From contig JAGCRW010000048.1 in the NCBI GenBank assembly GCA_017964485.1, forward strand, positions 1-64,000: a stretch of 64,000 bases of DNA. Direction: 5' to 3'. This document shows positions 17,318 to 26,386 of this stretch, piece by piece (within the stretch, counting starts at the first letter, position 1; each line of letters begins with the position of its first letter). Position numbers and translations under genes: made by a program. Source of the DNA: Muribaculaceae bacterium. Lineage in GTDB: Bacteria > Bacteroidota > Bacteroidia > Bacteroidales > Muribaculaceae. The notes beneath the pieces are model-generated. The model did not search any database and was not told where the DNA came from. It was given only the letters and a program-made list of their open reading frames with translations.

Positions 17318-18292
17318 ATGGACGACAATCGCAATAAGCAACGGCGACAGTGGTGGAAGCGCAATGCAGGGAAATACCAAAAGAAGCCCTCTATGACTCG
17401 CCGTAAGGCGGGTCATGACTACCGTGGTCATTTTGTGTATATGATTACCGTGGTGGTTGCTGACCGCCGTAATGTGCTAGGCATGCTTTGTGATCCCGAT
17501 GAGAATCATAGCATGGCCTGGGTGAAAGCCACGCCTCTTGGTAAGGCGGTAAAACGCCATTGGCACGAGATTCCGTCACACCACCCTCATGTGAAACTAT
17601 TTCGAAGCCAGCTCATGCCCGACCATTTCCATGGTATTCTTCATGTAACCAAGAAAACGGAGGTGCATCTGACCACCATCATAAAAGGTTTCAAGATGGC
17701 TTGCAACATCTCGGCCCGCGAGATGGGTGTCGCCCAGTATTTGTGGGAAAGTGGCTATAATGACCTCATCCTCACCTCACGAGACCAGTTGCACCACATG
17801 ATGAACTATGTGCTCGACAATCCGCGGCGACTATGGATAAAGAGGAACCACAGCGATTTCTTCAAAGTGAGAAAGACGGTGGAGGCTGGCGGGCAGCAAG
17901 TGGAGGCGCTGGGCAACCAATTTCTGCTTGACTTCCCCTTGATAGCAGCTGTGCAATGCACCCGCAAGTTAACTAAGAAGCAGATTCAGGAGCAAGTAGA
18001 GCATTTCTTGGAGATGGCTCAAAGTGGTGTGGTGCTTGTGTCACCAGCTATCAGTCCAGGCGAAAAAGAGGTAATGAAAGCTGCTCAAGAAGCTCATTGC
18101 AAAGTGATAAAGATAGTGGACAATGGCTTCACCCCTCTGTCAAAACCCTCGGGCGAGGACTTTGACGCCTGCGCACGCGGCGACCTGCTGCTAATCTCCC
18201 CCTTTGAATACAAGAACCAGAAGCCGAACCTCACCGAGCAAATATGCTACCACCTCAACGCCCTCGCCGCTGCTATTGCCACGATTAAATGA
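17318..18292 (+). CDS. REP-associated Y1 (HUH) transposase-like protein with apparent SLOG/DprA-like C-terminal domain
   Basis: The 324-residue product has an N-terminal Y1 (IS200/RAYT-type) domain at about residues 20-190. The HUH metal site is H103-F104-H105 in MPDHFHGIL, and the candidate catalytic tyrosine is Y164 in MNYVLDNPRR; the WESGYNDLIL segment between them is also family-typical. RAYT proteins cut and rejoin single-stranded REP palindromes, and an array of such repeats lies directly upstream. Residues of about 197-324 are unlike normal RAYTs: ALGNQFLLDFPLIAAVQCTR, SGVVLVSPAISPGEKEVM, CKVIKIVDNG and FDACARGDLLLISPF read like the Rossmann-type fold of the SLOG/DprA superfamily. That assignment is by eye only. 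Start 17318 is supported by the promoter placed just before it. No terminal repeats or second transposase gene is present. Confidence 0.8.
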   Translation: MDDNRNKQRRQWWKRNAGKYQKKPSMTRRKAGHDYRGHFVYMITVVVADRRNVLGMLCDPDENHSMAWVKATPLGKAVKRHWHEIPSHHPHVKLFRSQLMPDHFHGILHVTKKTEVHLTTIIKGFKMACNISAREMGVAQYLWESGYNDLILTSRDQLHHMMNYVLDNPRRLWIKRNHSDFFKVRKTVEAGGQQVEALGNQFLLDFPLIAAVQCTRKLTKKQIQEQVEHFLEMAQSGVVLVSPAISPGEKEVMKAAQEAHCKVIKIVDNGFTPLSKPSGEDFDACARGDLLLISPFEYKNQKPNLTEQICYHLNALAAAIATIK

Positions 18293-18362
18293 AGCGCAGA
18301 TGGTGAAACGCAGAACGTGAATGGCCTAATTTTGCATTATGCATTGTGAATTGTGCATTATC
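18293..18362 (+). repeat. TTGCATTATGCATTGTGAATTGTGCATTA-type word repeat
   Basis: The 100-base gap before the Ig-like lipoprotein gene holds GTGAA words and then a stuttered GCATTATGCATTG / AATTGTGCATTA segment (18334-18360), the reverse-complement style of the AATGCACAATGCATAATG words seen at 11190, 33460 and 54877. Confidence 0.5.
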
Positions 18363-18375
18363 AAAAACTTTTTAC

Positions 18376-18383
18376 TAATTTTG
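18376..18383 (+). promoter_or_regulatory. -7 box of the Ig-like lipoprotein gene
   Basis: TAATTTTG matches TAnnTTTG and ends nine bases before the ATG at 18393, predicting a very short leader. Confidence 0.5.
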
Positions 18384-18392
18384 CAGGTTGAA

Positions 18393-20483
18393 ATGATGAG
18401 ATGGTCTAGGCATATATTATTTATCGCCCTGCTGGCGCTCTTGGCGCTGGTGGGGGTGGCATGCGCCAATATAGGTTCGCCCGAGGGCGGTCCGCGTGAC
18501 TACACGCCACCGGTGATGCTGCGAAGCAACCCCATTCCCGGGGCGGTGAACTTCAGCGGCAAGAAGGTGGAGCTCCACTTCGACGAAATCGTGAACCTCA
18601 AAGACCAGACCACACGAGTGATAGTGTCGCCCGCGCCTAAGGAGCAGCCCATCATCCGCGCCCAAGGCAAGAAAATTACCGTGGAATTCCAAGACGACCT
18701 GGAGCCTAATACGACCTACGTCATCGACTTCAGCGACGCCATCGAAGACAACAACGAGAGCAACGTGCTCGACGGCTTTAGCTTCGCTTTTTCTACCGGC
18801 GACCACCTCGACTCGCTGCAAGTGAGTGGCATGGTGCTGCGAGCCAACGACCTAGAGGCGATGAAGAACGTGCTCGTGGGCCTGCACAGCAACCTAAACG
18901 ACACGGCATTCACCACGCTGCCCTTCGACCGCGTGAGCCGCACCAACAGCCGCGGGGAGTTTGTGCTGCGCAACGTGCCTCCCGGTGAGTACCACATCTT
19001 CGCCCTTAACGATGTTGACAACGACTACAAAATGGTGCGCACTGAGGACTACGCCTTCCTCGACCGTGTGATTGTACCCAGCGCCAGCGATTTCACCTCA
19101 CAAGACACTATCTTCACCTTCGACCATCGCATCGACACCATCATGACGGCGGTGCACACCGAATTTACACCTAACGATGTGCTGCTGAGCCTTTTCAACG
19201 AGAATTTCCGCTCTCTATATTTCAAGAAAAGCGAGCGCCAAGGCGATAACAAGCTCATAACCCTCTTCTCTGCCTCCTTGCCCGAAATGCCCACCACACG
19301 CGTGCTAGAGCCAAAGATTTACAACGAGGACTGGTATAAACTCGAGACGCGCGAGGCGCAGGACTCGCTGGTGTACTGGCTCACCGACTCCACTATGATC
19401 AAGGCCGACACCATCAGGCTAGAGATGACCTACCTGCACACTGCCGACAACGACTCACTCGAGCTCAAGACCGATACCCTTACCTTTGCCAAGCGACGCA
19501 ACGCCAGCCAAATAAAAGAGAAGGAGAAGGCCGCCAAAGAGCGCGAGAAACGTGAGAAAGAGCTCGCCAAGCTCGAGGAGAAGCTCGCCAAGCAGTTACA
19601 AGAGGGCAAAGATGCTACCGACCTAGAAGAAGAAATCAAAGGTCTGCGCGACATGCTAAAGGTGAAAACCGAGCTGCTAACAGTCGAGACCAACAAAGGC
19701 TCGGTAGAGATTACCGACTCGCTGTTCATCAAGTCCAACTCCCCAATAGGCCACATCGACCCTGGGGGCGTGCATCTTGAGATTATGAACCCCGACAGCA
19801 CCTGGCAGGTAGTGCCGCTTCCCACCATGATTCCCAGCAACGAGTGGGACATCTACCGTTATGTCGCTCCCATGACACTGAAGCAGAACAGCGACTACCG
19901 CCTAACCATCGACTCGCTCGCCGTGACATCGATCTACGGCATCGCCTGCGACACCATCCGCTCCACTTTTAAGGTGAAGGGCGAGGAGGAGTATGCCAAT
20001 CTCCACGTCAACTGCCTCGGCTTCGAGGGAAAAGCCTTCGCCCGCCTGCTCGACAAGCAGGGACGCGTGTTGCGCACCGTCGACGTTCTAGGGAAATATG
20101 CCGACTTCTACGACGTTCTTCCCGATACCTACTATGTGATGATGGTGCTCGATGCCAACGGCAACGGACGCTGGGACGCAGGCAACTACAGCCTGCACCT
20201 GCAACCCGAGGACGTGTTCTACTACCATAATCCAGTCAAACTCAAGAAATACAGCGACATAACCCTCACGTGGAATGTCTATGACACACCTGTCGATAAG
20301 CAGAAACCCGAAGATATCCGCAAGTTCCATCCCGAGGAGCGCGACACTAAACTCAAGAAGAAGGAAGACAACAAGAAAAACAACCAAGACGAAGAGGAGG
20401 AAGACGAATTCAACAGCAATGGCTTCATGAACAACAACACCTACAGCGGCGACAAATACCGCGACATGAAACGCCAACGCTAG
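18393..20483 (+). CDS. Conserved Bacteroidetes Ig-like domain lipoprotein
   Basis: A 696-residue lipoprotein; the start at 18393 (or the next codon, also ATG) gives a signal peptide with lipidation cysteine C24 (VGVACANIG). The mature N-terminus IGSPEGGPRDYTPPV followed by SNPIPGAVNFSGKKV and FDEIVNLKD is the signature of the conserved Bacteroidetes lipoprotein family that starts with a bacterial Ig-like (Big_5) domain. Beta-sandwich modules follow, including a carboxypeptidase-regulatory-like part (RGEFVLRNVPPGEY). Residues of about 385-430 are a highly charged coiled coil (KEKEKAAKEREKREKELA). The tail is very acidic/basic and Asn-rich. The protein should sit in the outer membrane or periplasm; its function is unknown. 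It precedes secDF on the same strand, with a separate promoter between. Confidence 0.85.
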   Translation: MMRWSRHILFIALLALLALVGVACANIGSPEGGPRDYTPPVMLRSNPIPGAVNFSGKKVELHFDEIVNLKDQTTRVIVSPAPKEQPIIRAQGKKITVEFQDDLEPNTTYVIDFSDAIEDNNESNVLDGFSFAFSTGDHLDSLQVSGMVLRANDLEAMKNVLVGLHSNLNDTAFTTLPFDRVSRTNSRGEFVLRNVPPGEYHIFALNDVDNDYKMVRTEDYAFLDRVIVPSASDFTSQDTIFTFDHRIDTIMTAVHTEFTPNDVLLSLFNENFRSLYFKKSERQGDNKLITLFSASLPEMPTTRVLEPKIYNEDWYKLETREAQDSLVYWLTDSTMIKADTIRLEMTYLHTADNDSLELKTDTLTFAKRRNASQIKEKEKAAKEREKREKELAKLEEKLAKQLQEGKDATDLEEEIKGLRDMLKVKTELLTVETNKGSVEITDSLFIKSNSPIGHIDPGGVHLEIMNPDSTWQVVPLPTMIPSNEWDIYRYVAPMTLKQNSDYRLTIDSLAVTSIYGIACDTIRSTFKVKGEEEYANLHVNCLGFEGKAFARLLDKQGRVLRTVDVLGKYADFYDVLPDTYYVMMVLDANGNGRWDAGNYSLHLQPEDVFYYHNPVKLKKYSDITLTWNVYDTPVDKQKPEDIRKFHPEERDTKLKKKEDNKKNNQDEEEEDEFNSNGFMNNNTYSGDKYRDMKRQR

Positions 20484-20603
20484 TTTTGTCGCTACGCTGG
20501 TTTTGGCGCTCGATTGCTCGTTTTGTTGCTATATCCCAATAAGTGAAAAACTAAAAAATCTCAACAAGTGGTAAAAAAATTTTTCCACTTTAATAATTTG
20601 TTG
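20484..20603. other. Spacer between the Ig-like lipoprotein gene and secDF
   Basis: Starts with a stuttered GCTCG/TTTTG stretch (20484-20530: TTGTCGCTACGCTGG, GGCGCTCGATTGCTCG) and continues as A/T-rich DNA leading into the secDF promoter. No terminator with a clear T-run is visible. Confidence 0.4.
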
Positions 20604-20611
20604 TATATTTG
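20604..20611 (+). promoter_or_regulatory. -7 box of secDF
   Basis: TATATTTG fits the TAnnTTTG consensus. It predicts a leader of about 100 bases before the secDF ATG at 20715. Confidence 0.55.
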
Positions 20612-20620
20612 CAGGCTGAA

Positions 20621-20668
20621 ACGTGAAAAAGTGCTTTTCTCACGCCCTAATGACGTGTCAAAAGCACT
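20621..20668 (+). promoter_or_regulatory. Possible structured leader of secDF
   Basis: Inside the predicted 5' leader, AGTGCTTTT (20630-20638) is perfectly complementary to AAAAGCACT (20660-20668), and GTGA/TCAC words fill the interior. The 9-bp stem is not followed by a T-run, so it is not a terminator. It may be a regulatory element of the transcript. Confidence 0.35.
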
Positions 20669-20714
20669 GATAATCATTGAATTAAACAAACAAATATAAT
20701 TAATAATCTAAAAA

Positions 20715-23606
20715 ATGCAAACTAAAGGTTTTATTTTAACTATTGCTAGTGCTTTAGTGTTGATATGCATTTTCTACCTCTCGTTCTCGTTTGTGGCCAA
20801 CAAATGGGAGAACAAAGCCATTCAAACTGCTATGCAGGCCAATGGCGGCGTAAAGGATGAGGGCAGCCAAAAGTATAAAGATGCCTACAACAACTACATT
20901 AGCAAAATCGAGAAACAAAAAGTGTGGCTCGGATACGACTACAAGGACGTGCGCGAGAAGCAATTAGGCTTGGGTCTTGACTTGAAGGGCGGTATGAACG
21001 TAACCCTCGAGATCAGAGTTCCTAACGTGCTTAAGTCTCTTGCCGGTATCCAAAAAGATGGCCAAGACAAAAACTTCGACAAAGCAATTAATGAAGTTGA
21101 CGAAGAGAGCGACAATTTCGTTGCAGAGTTCTGCAAGAAGTACAATGCTACAGGCAGCAACGTGAAGAAACTCTTCGAGAAGAGAGTACAAAAAATTAGA
21201 GAAAATCCACAAGCCAACGACCAAGAGGTGCAGAAATACATCGAAGAGGAAGTTGACAAAATCATCGATAACTCCTATAAGGTATTGCGCACGCGTATCG
21301 ACCGCTTTGGTGTGATTGCACCAAACATCCAGGAGCTGCCAAAGAAGGGACGCATCTTGCTTGAGCTCCCAGGCATCAAAGATCCTGACCGTGTCATCGA
21401 CCTGCTTAAGAAAGCCGCAAACCTCGAGTTCTATGCAACATATCAACTCAGCGACATCACTGGAAGCCTCAATGAGCTAGGCAGCAAATATGCCGCCAGC
21501 GCAGCAGCCGACACTACAGCAGCTAAGAAACCTCTCATGGCAATGCTTATGGGTGGTGATCCTAAATTCTGTGTAGTAGGTTACGCTCTTGCTTCCGACA
21601 CCTCAGCAATCAACAAAATCATCAACAGCGAGCTCGCTGGCCAAATCCTGCCCGAAGACCTCAAATTGTGCTGGTCGGTAAAGGCAGAGAAAAACCAAAA
21701 AGAAGGCGAGCCCGAGAGATTTTCTCTCATCGCTCTGAGAACTGAAAGCGATGGCAACCCCGCCCTCACTGGTGAAGTGGTGACTAACGCCTCAACTTCC
21801 TATGAGAACCTCAAAGGTAGCACCGTGAGCATGACAATGAACGACGAGGGTGCAAGACGCTGGGCACGTGTTACTGCCGACAACATCGGCAAGCCAGTGG
21901 CCATTGTCCTCGACGATCAAGTTTACTCTTATCCAAGAGTTAACCAGGAGATTACTGGTGGACGTAGCGAGATTACTGGCGACTTCACTCCTGAGGAAGC
22001 AACCGACCTTGCTAACGTGCTCGAGAGTGGTAAGATGGACGCTCAACCCGAGGTTATTAGCCAGCGCGTGATTGGTCCTTCGCTCGGTCAAGAGTCAATC
22101 AACAAGGGTCTCACCTCGTTTATCGTAGCACTCGTGCTGCTGATGATTTTCATGGTTTGCGTCTATGGCATAAAGGCTGGTTCTATCGCCAACTTGGGTC
22201 TTATCTTCAACCTCTTCTTCACTGCAGGTATTCTCGCCTCGTTCCAGACAGTGCTCACACTGCCAGGTATCGCAGGTATCGTGCTCGCGCTCGGTATGGC
22301 GGTTGACGCCAACGTGCTTATCTTCGAGCGCATCAAGGAAGAGCTTCGCGCCGGTAAGGGCCTCAAGGCTGCCGTGACCGACGGTTATGGCAACGCCTTC
22401 TCGGCAATCTTCGACTCTAACTTGACCACTATTATCACTATGGTCATCTTGGCGTTCCTCGGAACTGGCCCCATCAAGGGTTTTGCCATCACCACCATCG
22501 TGGGTATCTGCTGCTCGTTCTTCACTGCAGTATATCTCACCCGCATCATCCTTGAGTGGTTAATCAAGAAGGGTTGGTTTGCTAACATCAGCTTCTCTAC
22601 CCCATGGACACGCCACTTGATGGAGAACGTGAACTTCGACTTCATGGGCAAGCGCAAACTCAGCACCACTATCGTTGGTATCATCATCTTGGCTGTAATT
22701 GCCCTGTTCGCAATCCGTGGTCTGAACCGCGGTATCGACTTCTCGGGTGGTCGCAACTACATCGTGCAATTTGACCAGCCAGTGAACGTTGAGACTCTCA
22801 AAGACAAGATTAAAGATAAATTCTCTAATTCAAGTACCTCAATCATCACTATCAACAACGATAGAACCGTTCGTGTTTCGACCAACTTCAAGAACGGCGA
22901 GGGATTTGACACCAAGAAGGTTGACAATGAGATTGAAAAGATACTTTACGACAACCTCAAAGACTCCTTCAAGAGCAAGATCTCACAAGAAGAGTTCAGT
23001 ACCGCCAACGACCAAACCGGTATCATCGATATCGAGCACGTGGGTCCATCTATCGCTAAGGACATGACACGCTCGGCAGTTTGGGCCGTATTCTTCGCAT
23101 TGCTCGCTATGTTTGCCTACATCTTGCTGCGCTTCCGCAACGTAGCATTCTCGGTCGGCGCTCTTGCTGCAGTAGCATTCACCGCATTCCTCGTGATTGG
23201 TGTTTACACACTGCACGGACTGCTGCCATTTGCAATGGAGATTGACCAGACGTTTATCGCTGCTATCCTTACCGTGATTGGTTATCAGGTAAACGATACC
23301 GTGGTGGTATTCGACCGTGTGCGTGAGTACCGCAAGCTCTATCCAAAGCAAGACCTGAGCACAACATTCAACAAGGCGTTGAACAGTACCCTCGCCCGTA
23401 CAATGATGACCTCAATCACCACCTTGCTGGTATTGCTCGTCATCTTCTTCCTGGGCGGTGATTCTATCCGCAGCTTCATCTTCGCGATGATCCTCGGTGT
23501 GATTATCGGTACTTGCTCGTCACTCTTCATCGCTTCGCCAGTGGCTTACGCTATTACCAAAGCCCTTGGCAAACGCAAAGAAGACAAGAAGAAGGCTTCT
23601 AAATAA
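20715..23606 (+). CDS. secDF: Fused protein translocase subunit SecDF
   Basis: A 963-residue inner-membrane protein combining SecD (about residues 1-640) and SecF (about 640-963), which use the proton gradient to pull secreted proteins out of the SecYEG channel. One membrane helix at residues 7-28 precedes a large periplasmic P1 region (LGLGLDLKGGMNVTLEI, then RTRIDRFGV, NIQELP). A block of five membrane helices follows, with the GIVLALGMAVDANVLIFERI motif. The SecF half repeats the plan with RGLNRGIDFSGGRNYIVQF, then a membrane block containing AAILTVIGYQVNDTVVVFDRV. Both proton-path regions look complete. The fused arrangement is usual in Bacteroidetes. A strong terminator follows. secG is separate at 34309. 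Confidence 0.96.
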   Translation: MQTKGFILTIASALVLICIFYLSFSFVANKWENKAIQTAMQANGGVKDEGSQKYKDAYNNYISKIEKQKVWLGYDYKDVREKQLGLGLDLKGGMNVTLEIRVPNVLKSLAGIQKDGQDKNFDKAINEVDEESDNFVAEFCKKYNATGSNVKKLFEKRVQKIRENPQANDQEVQKYIEEEVDKIIDNSYKVLRTRIDRFGVIAPNIQELPKKGRILLELPGIKDPDRVIDLLKKAANLEFYATYQLSDITGSLNELGSKYAASAAADTTAAKKPLMAMLMGGDPKFCVVGYALASDTSAINKIINSELAGQILPEDLKLCWSVKAEKNQKEGEPERFSLIALRTESDGNPALTGEVVTNASTSYENLKGSTVSMTMNDEGARRWARVTADNIGKPVAIVLDDQVYSYPRVNQEITGGRSEITGDFTPEEATDLANVLESGKMDAQPEVISQRVIGPSLGQESINKGLTSFIVALVLLMIFMVCVYGIKAGSIANLGLIFNLFFTAGILASFQTVLTLPGIAGIVLALGMAVDANVLIFERIKEELRAGKGLKAAVTDGYGNAFSAIFDSNLTTIITMVILAFLGTGPIKGFAITTIVGICCSFFTAVYLTRIILEWLIKKGWFANISFSTPWTRHLMENVNFDFMGKRKLSTTIVGIIILAVIALFAIRGLNRGIDFSGGRNYIVQFDQPVNVETLKDKIKDKFSNSSTSIITINNDRTVRVSTNFKNGEGFDTKKVDNEIEKILYDNLKDSFKSKISQEEFSTANDQTGIIDIEHVGPSIAKDMTRSAVWAVFFALLAMFAYILLRFRNVAFSVGALAAVAFTAFLVIGVYTLHGLLPFAMEIDQTFIAAILTVIGYQVNDTVVVFDRVREYRKLYPKQDLSTTFNKALNSTLARTMMTSITTLLVLLVIFFLGGDSIRSFIFAMILGVIIGTCSSLFIASPVAYAITKALGKRKEDKKKASK

Positions 23607-23627
23607 TAAAACTTTCTATATAACCCT

Positions 23628-23668
23628 GAAAAGCCTGGCATCTCAACGATTGCCAGGCTTTTCTTTGT
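23628..23668 (+). terminator. Intrinsic terminator of secDF
   Basis: A 13-bp perfect stem, GAAAAGCCTGGCA (23628-23640) with TGCCAGGCTTTTC (23651-23663), is followed by T-rich sequence, 20 bases after the secDF stop. Confidence 0.85.
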
Positions 23669-23689
23669 GTTTCTCAGAAACGTGAAACG

Positions 23690-23752
23690 GAAATCTCTCC
23701 ACTCTTCACTCTCTCCTCTCCCCTCTCCCCTCTCAACCTCCTCATAACAAGA
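23690..23752. repeat. CTCTCC-word low-complexity spacer
   Basis: A pyrimidine-only stutter (TCTCCACTCTTCACTCTCTC, then CCTCTCCCCTCTCCCCTC) between the secDF terminator and tRNA-Phe. Similar pyrimidine stretches occur inside the REP-like array (16720-16765 and 17100-17160), and the purine version at 1600-1625. Confidence 0.5.
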
Positions 23753-23789
23753 AATCCCACAAGCATAACTGCTTGCGGGATTTCTGCTG

Positions 23790-23862
23790 TGGTACCTCCA
23801 GGATTCGAACCGGGGACACATGGATTTTCAGTCCATTGCTCTACCACCTGAGCTAAGGCACC
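23790..23862 (-). tRNA. tRNA-Phe (anticodon GAA)
   Basis: Read on the minus strand, the 73-base sequence has acceptor arms GGTGCCT / AGGTACC (one G-T pair), a D-arm with AGCTCAGGTGGTAGAGC, an anticodon loop CTGAAAA with GAA at the centre, and a T-arm containing GGTTCGAATCC. The discriminator base is A, and the 3' CCA is not encoded. Confidence 0.95.
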
Positions 23863-24084
23863 AACGTGGTTTTGCGATTTGCGACTGCAAAGTTACGTCA
23901 AGTTTTTGAGATGACCAAACTTTTTGCGCAAAAAAATCAAATTATATTCTAAAAACGCACAAAAGTGGAAAAAAACGGAAATTTGCCCACCCTATTTGAG
24001 AAAATATCCGTACCTTAGCAAGTTATTTCGCAAAAGGCAAAAACTCAAAAAGCGACTAACTAGCGAAGCTCTGAGAGCTACAGT
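23863..24084. other. Intergenic region upstream of the DUF2851 gene
   Basis: 222 bases of mainly A/T-rich DNA between tRNA-Phe and the DUF2851 gene. It should contain the promoters for both divergent units. A TACCTTAG at about 24012-24019 resembles a -7 box with one mismatch. The stretch 24050-24083 again shows AGCGA/GAGAGCT stutter. Confidence 0.4.
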
Positions 24085-25365
24085 ATGGAGCAGTTGATGC
24101 AATATATATGGCAACACCGGCTATGGCGAGCCGACGACATGGTCACCAACGACGGCCGCCATGTGAGAGTACTCGACCCAGGCCTTCTCAACACCGACGC
24201 AGGTCCCGACTTCTTCAACGCCAAAGTGGAGATTGACGGACAGACGTGGGTGGGAAACGTTGAGATGCACGTGCGTGCCAGCGACTGGAAACGCCACGGC
24301 CACGACAGAGACAGCGCCTACGACAGTGTGGTGCTGCATGTGGTGGAAAAAGACGATGCTCCAGTGTATCGCACCAACGGCGAGCGCATCCCCCAACTGG
24401 TGCTGCAAGTGTCACCGTTGTTCAACATAAGCTACGACCAGCTCATAAACAGCAACCAAGAACTGCCTTGCGCCACTACAATCGCCACTGTGCCTCAACT
24501 CACCATAACTGAATGGATTGAGAGGCTGGCGTTTGAGCGGCTGCACAACAAGGTGGAACGCGTGCGCGACACACTCGAGCTCTACAACGGCAGCTGGGAG
24601 GATGTGTGCTACGTCACCATCGCGAGGAATCTAGGCTTTGGCATCAATAACGAAGCATTTGAGCGACTGGCACGGCGCACTCCGCTGCGACTTCTGCACA
24701 AGCACAGCGACTCGCTACTGCAGATAGAGGCCCTGCTCTTCGGGCAAGCTGGCCTGCTAGATCCAAAGGCGACTTGTGCCGACCAATACTACCGGCACCT
24801 GTGCTCGGAGTATTCATTCCTTGCCAACAAATTCTCTCTTCGCCCCTTGGATAGCGAGGCATGGAAGATGTTCCGCATCAGACCACAGAACTTCCCTTAC
24901 CGCCGCATAGCGATGCTGGCGCAATACATAGAGGGTGGATTCAACTTGATGAGCAAGATTCTCGACGCTGACGGAGAGAAAGAACTACGCAAACTCTTCC
25001 AGGTGGAACTCACTGGCTACTGGAGCAACCACTTCTCCTTTGGCAAGCCCAACGAGCACCCAACGCTGGCGCTGAGCGAGAAGTCAATCGACATCGTGCT
25101 AATCAACACTGTTGCACCGCTCTACTACGCCTATGGAGAGATAACTGGCAACTATGCTCTCACCGATAAGGCGATAAGTCTGCTTGAGAGTCTTAAACCT
25201 GAGAGCAATTCGATAGTCAAATCATTTGTGGCGGCAGGCATCGAGTGCGACAGCGCGCTCACCTCGCAAGCCCTAATAGAGCTCCGACGCAGCTACTGCG
25301 ATGCCCGCAAGTGCATCTACTGCAAGATTGGGCATCGACTGCTCAGAGAGAGCGCACATAAATAA
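24085..25365 (+). CDS. DUF2851 family protein
   Basis: A 426-residue cytoplasmic protein of the conserved DUF2851 family, recognised from its N-terminus: YIWQHRLW, LDPGLLNTDAGPDFFNAKV, GNVEMHVRASDW and VVLHVVEKDD. The DAGPDF, E and HV segments are the best conserved part and look like a metal-dependent nuclease-type core, but no activity is established and I assign none. The C-terminus has a cysteine cluster, CDARKCIYCKIG (about residues 408-420), that could bind metal. It is a single-gene unit between tRNA-Phe and the PCMD-like gene. Confidence 0.85.
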   Translation: MEQLMQYIWQHRLWRADDMVTNDGRHVRVLDPGLLNTDAGPDFFNAKVEIDGQTWVGNVEMHVRASDWKRHGHDRDSAYDSVVLHVVEKDDAPVYRTNGERIPQLVLQVSPLFNISYDQLINSNQELPCATTIATVPQLTITEWIERLAFERLHNKVERVRDTLELYNGSWEDVCYVTIARNLGFGINNEAFERLARRTPLRLLHKHSDSLLQIEALLFGQAGLLDPKATCADQYYRHLCSEYSFLANKFSLRPLDSEAWKMFRIRPQNFPYRRIAMLAQYIEGGFNLMSKILDADGEKELRKLFQVELTGYWSNHFSFGKPNEHPTLALSEKSIDIVLINTVAPLYYAYGEITGNYALTDKAISLLESLKPESNSIVKSFVAAGIECDSALTSQALIELRRSYCDARKCIYCKIGHRLLRESAHK

Positions 25366-25412
25366 AAAACAACAAAACATTTAATAACAACATCATTTAA
25401 ACAAACAAAAAC

Positions 25413-26366
25413 ATGAGAAAACTTCTATTGATGGCAACCCTGTGGTGCTTGGGACTGATGAGCGCCCATGCCGAAACTGTGGTGCCTCTATCTTATGGCA
25501 ATTTCGACCAATGGATTACCCGACACATCAAGGAGTCGGCAGTCCTCGGCGGTCAAGAGAAAAAGGTTTTTGAGATTGGGCCTAAACAAAACATCAATGG
25601 CGCTAAAGCCTATACCAATATGGGCGGCTCGCCTTGGGGAACTAGCAACGTATTTGCAAAAGTAATGGGTATTGTTAAGACCAGCAATGCCGTGTTCCCC
25701 GACGTGCACGGAAACGGTTTCTGCGCTAAGCTCACCACTATGATTGAACACTGCAAGGCAGTTGGTGTCATCAACATAGATGTGCTGGTGTCGGGCACCA
25801 TCTTCATGGGACAGATGCTAGAACCTGTGAGCAGCACCAAGAACCCCTACAGCAAGATGAATATGGGTGTGCCATTCACTAAAAGACCAAAGTTCCTGCA
25901 ATTTGACTACAAAGTGAATGTTCCATCTGGACAGAGAATCTACTCCAGCGGCTTCGGCAGCAAGAAAGACCTCCCAGGACAAGACTATGCCGAGGTATTC
26001 GTCCTCTTGCAGCGCCGCTGGGAAGACAGCAAGGGCAACATCCATGCCGCTCGCGTGGGCACTGGCCGCCAGCGCTTTGGCAAGACAGTGGCAAACTGGA
26101 TCAACAAGTACCGCATCCCTATTTGGTATGGCGACATCACTAAGCATGCTGGATACCAATCCTACATGGGCCTCATACCCAAGGAGAAGTCCTACTACGC
26201 CAAGAACAGCAAGGGCAAGATGGTACCCGTAGTTGAGGAGAAGTGGGATGACCCCAACGCTACTCCCACCCACATCATCGTGATGGCATCCTCGGGCTGC
26301 GGAACTGCCTACACAGGCACCCCCGGAATGGCACTCTGGATTGACAACATCTCGCTGGTTTACTAA
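25413..26366 (+). CDS. Secreted PCMD-like protein
   Basis: A 317-residue exported protein with a signal peptide (MRKLLLMATLWCLGLMSAHA). The body resembles PCMD (putative carbohydrate metabolism domain) proteins of Bacteroidetes: a beta-sandwich with the opening FDQWITR, GFCAKLTT, GTIFMGQM, RPKFLQFDYKV and an ending VMASSGCGTAYTGTPG followed by WIDNISLVY. I infer extracellular or periplasmic glycan binding; no catalytic residues can be named. It is 47 bases after the DUF2851 gene and ends at a clear terminator. Confidence 0.7.
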   Translation: MRKLLLMATLWCLGLMSAHAETVVPLSYGNFDQWITRHIKESAVLGGQEKKVFEIGPKQNINGAKAYTNMGGSPWGTSNVFAKVMGIVKTSNAVFPDVHGNGFCAKLTTMIEHCKAVGVINIDVLVSGTIFMGQMLEPVSSTKNPYSKMNMGVPFTKRPKFLQFDYKVNVPSGQRIYSSGFGSKKDLPGQDYAEVFVLLQRRWEDSKGNIHAARVGTGRQRFGKTVANWINKYRIPIWYGDITKHAGYQSYMGLIPKEKSYYAKNSKGKMVPVVEEKWDDPNATPTHIIVMASSGCGTAYTGTPGMALWIDNISLVY

Positions 26367-26386
26367 TTTTCCCTAAACTTAATAAC

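Noticed and set aside
17318..18292. Complete IS200/IS605 insertion sequence
   Set aside because: No TnpB/IscB partner and no paired end hairpins close to both sides of the gene; the REP-like array and single-copy gene fit a RAYT better.
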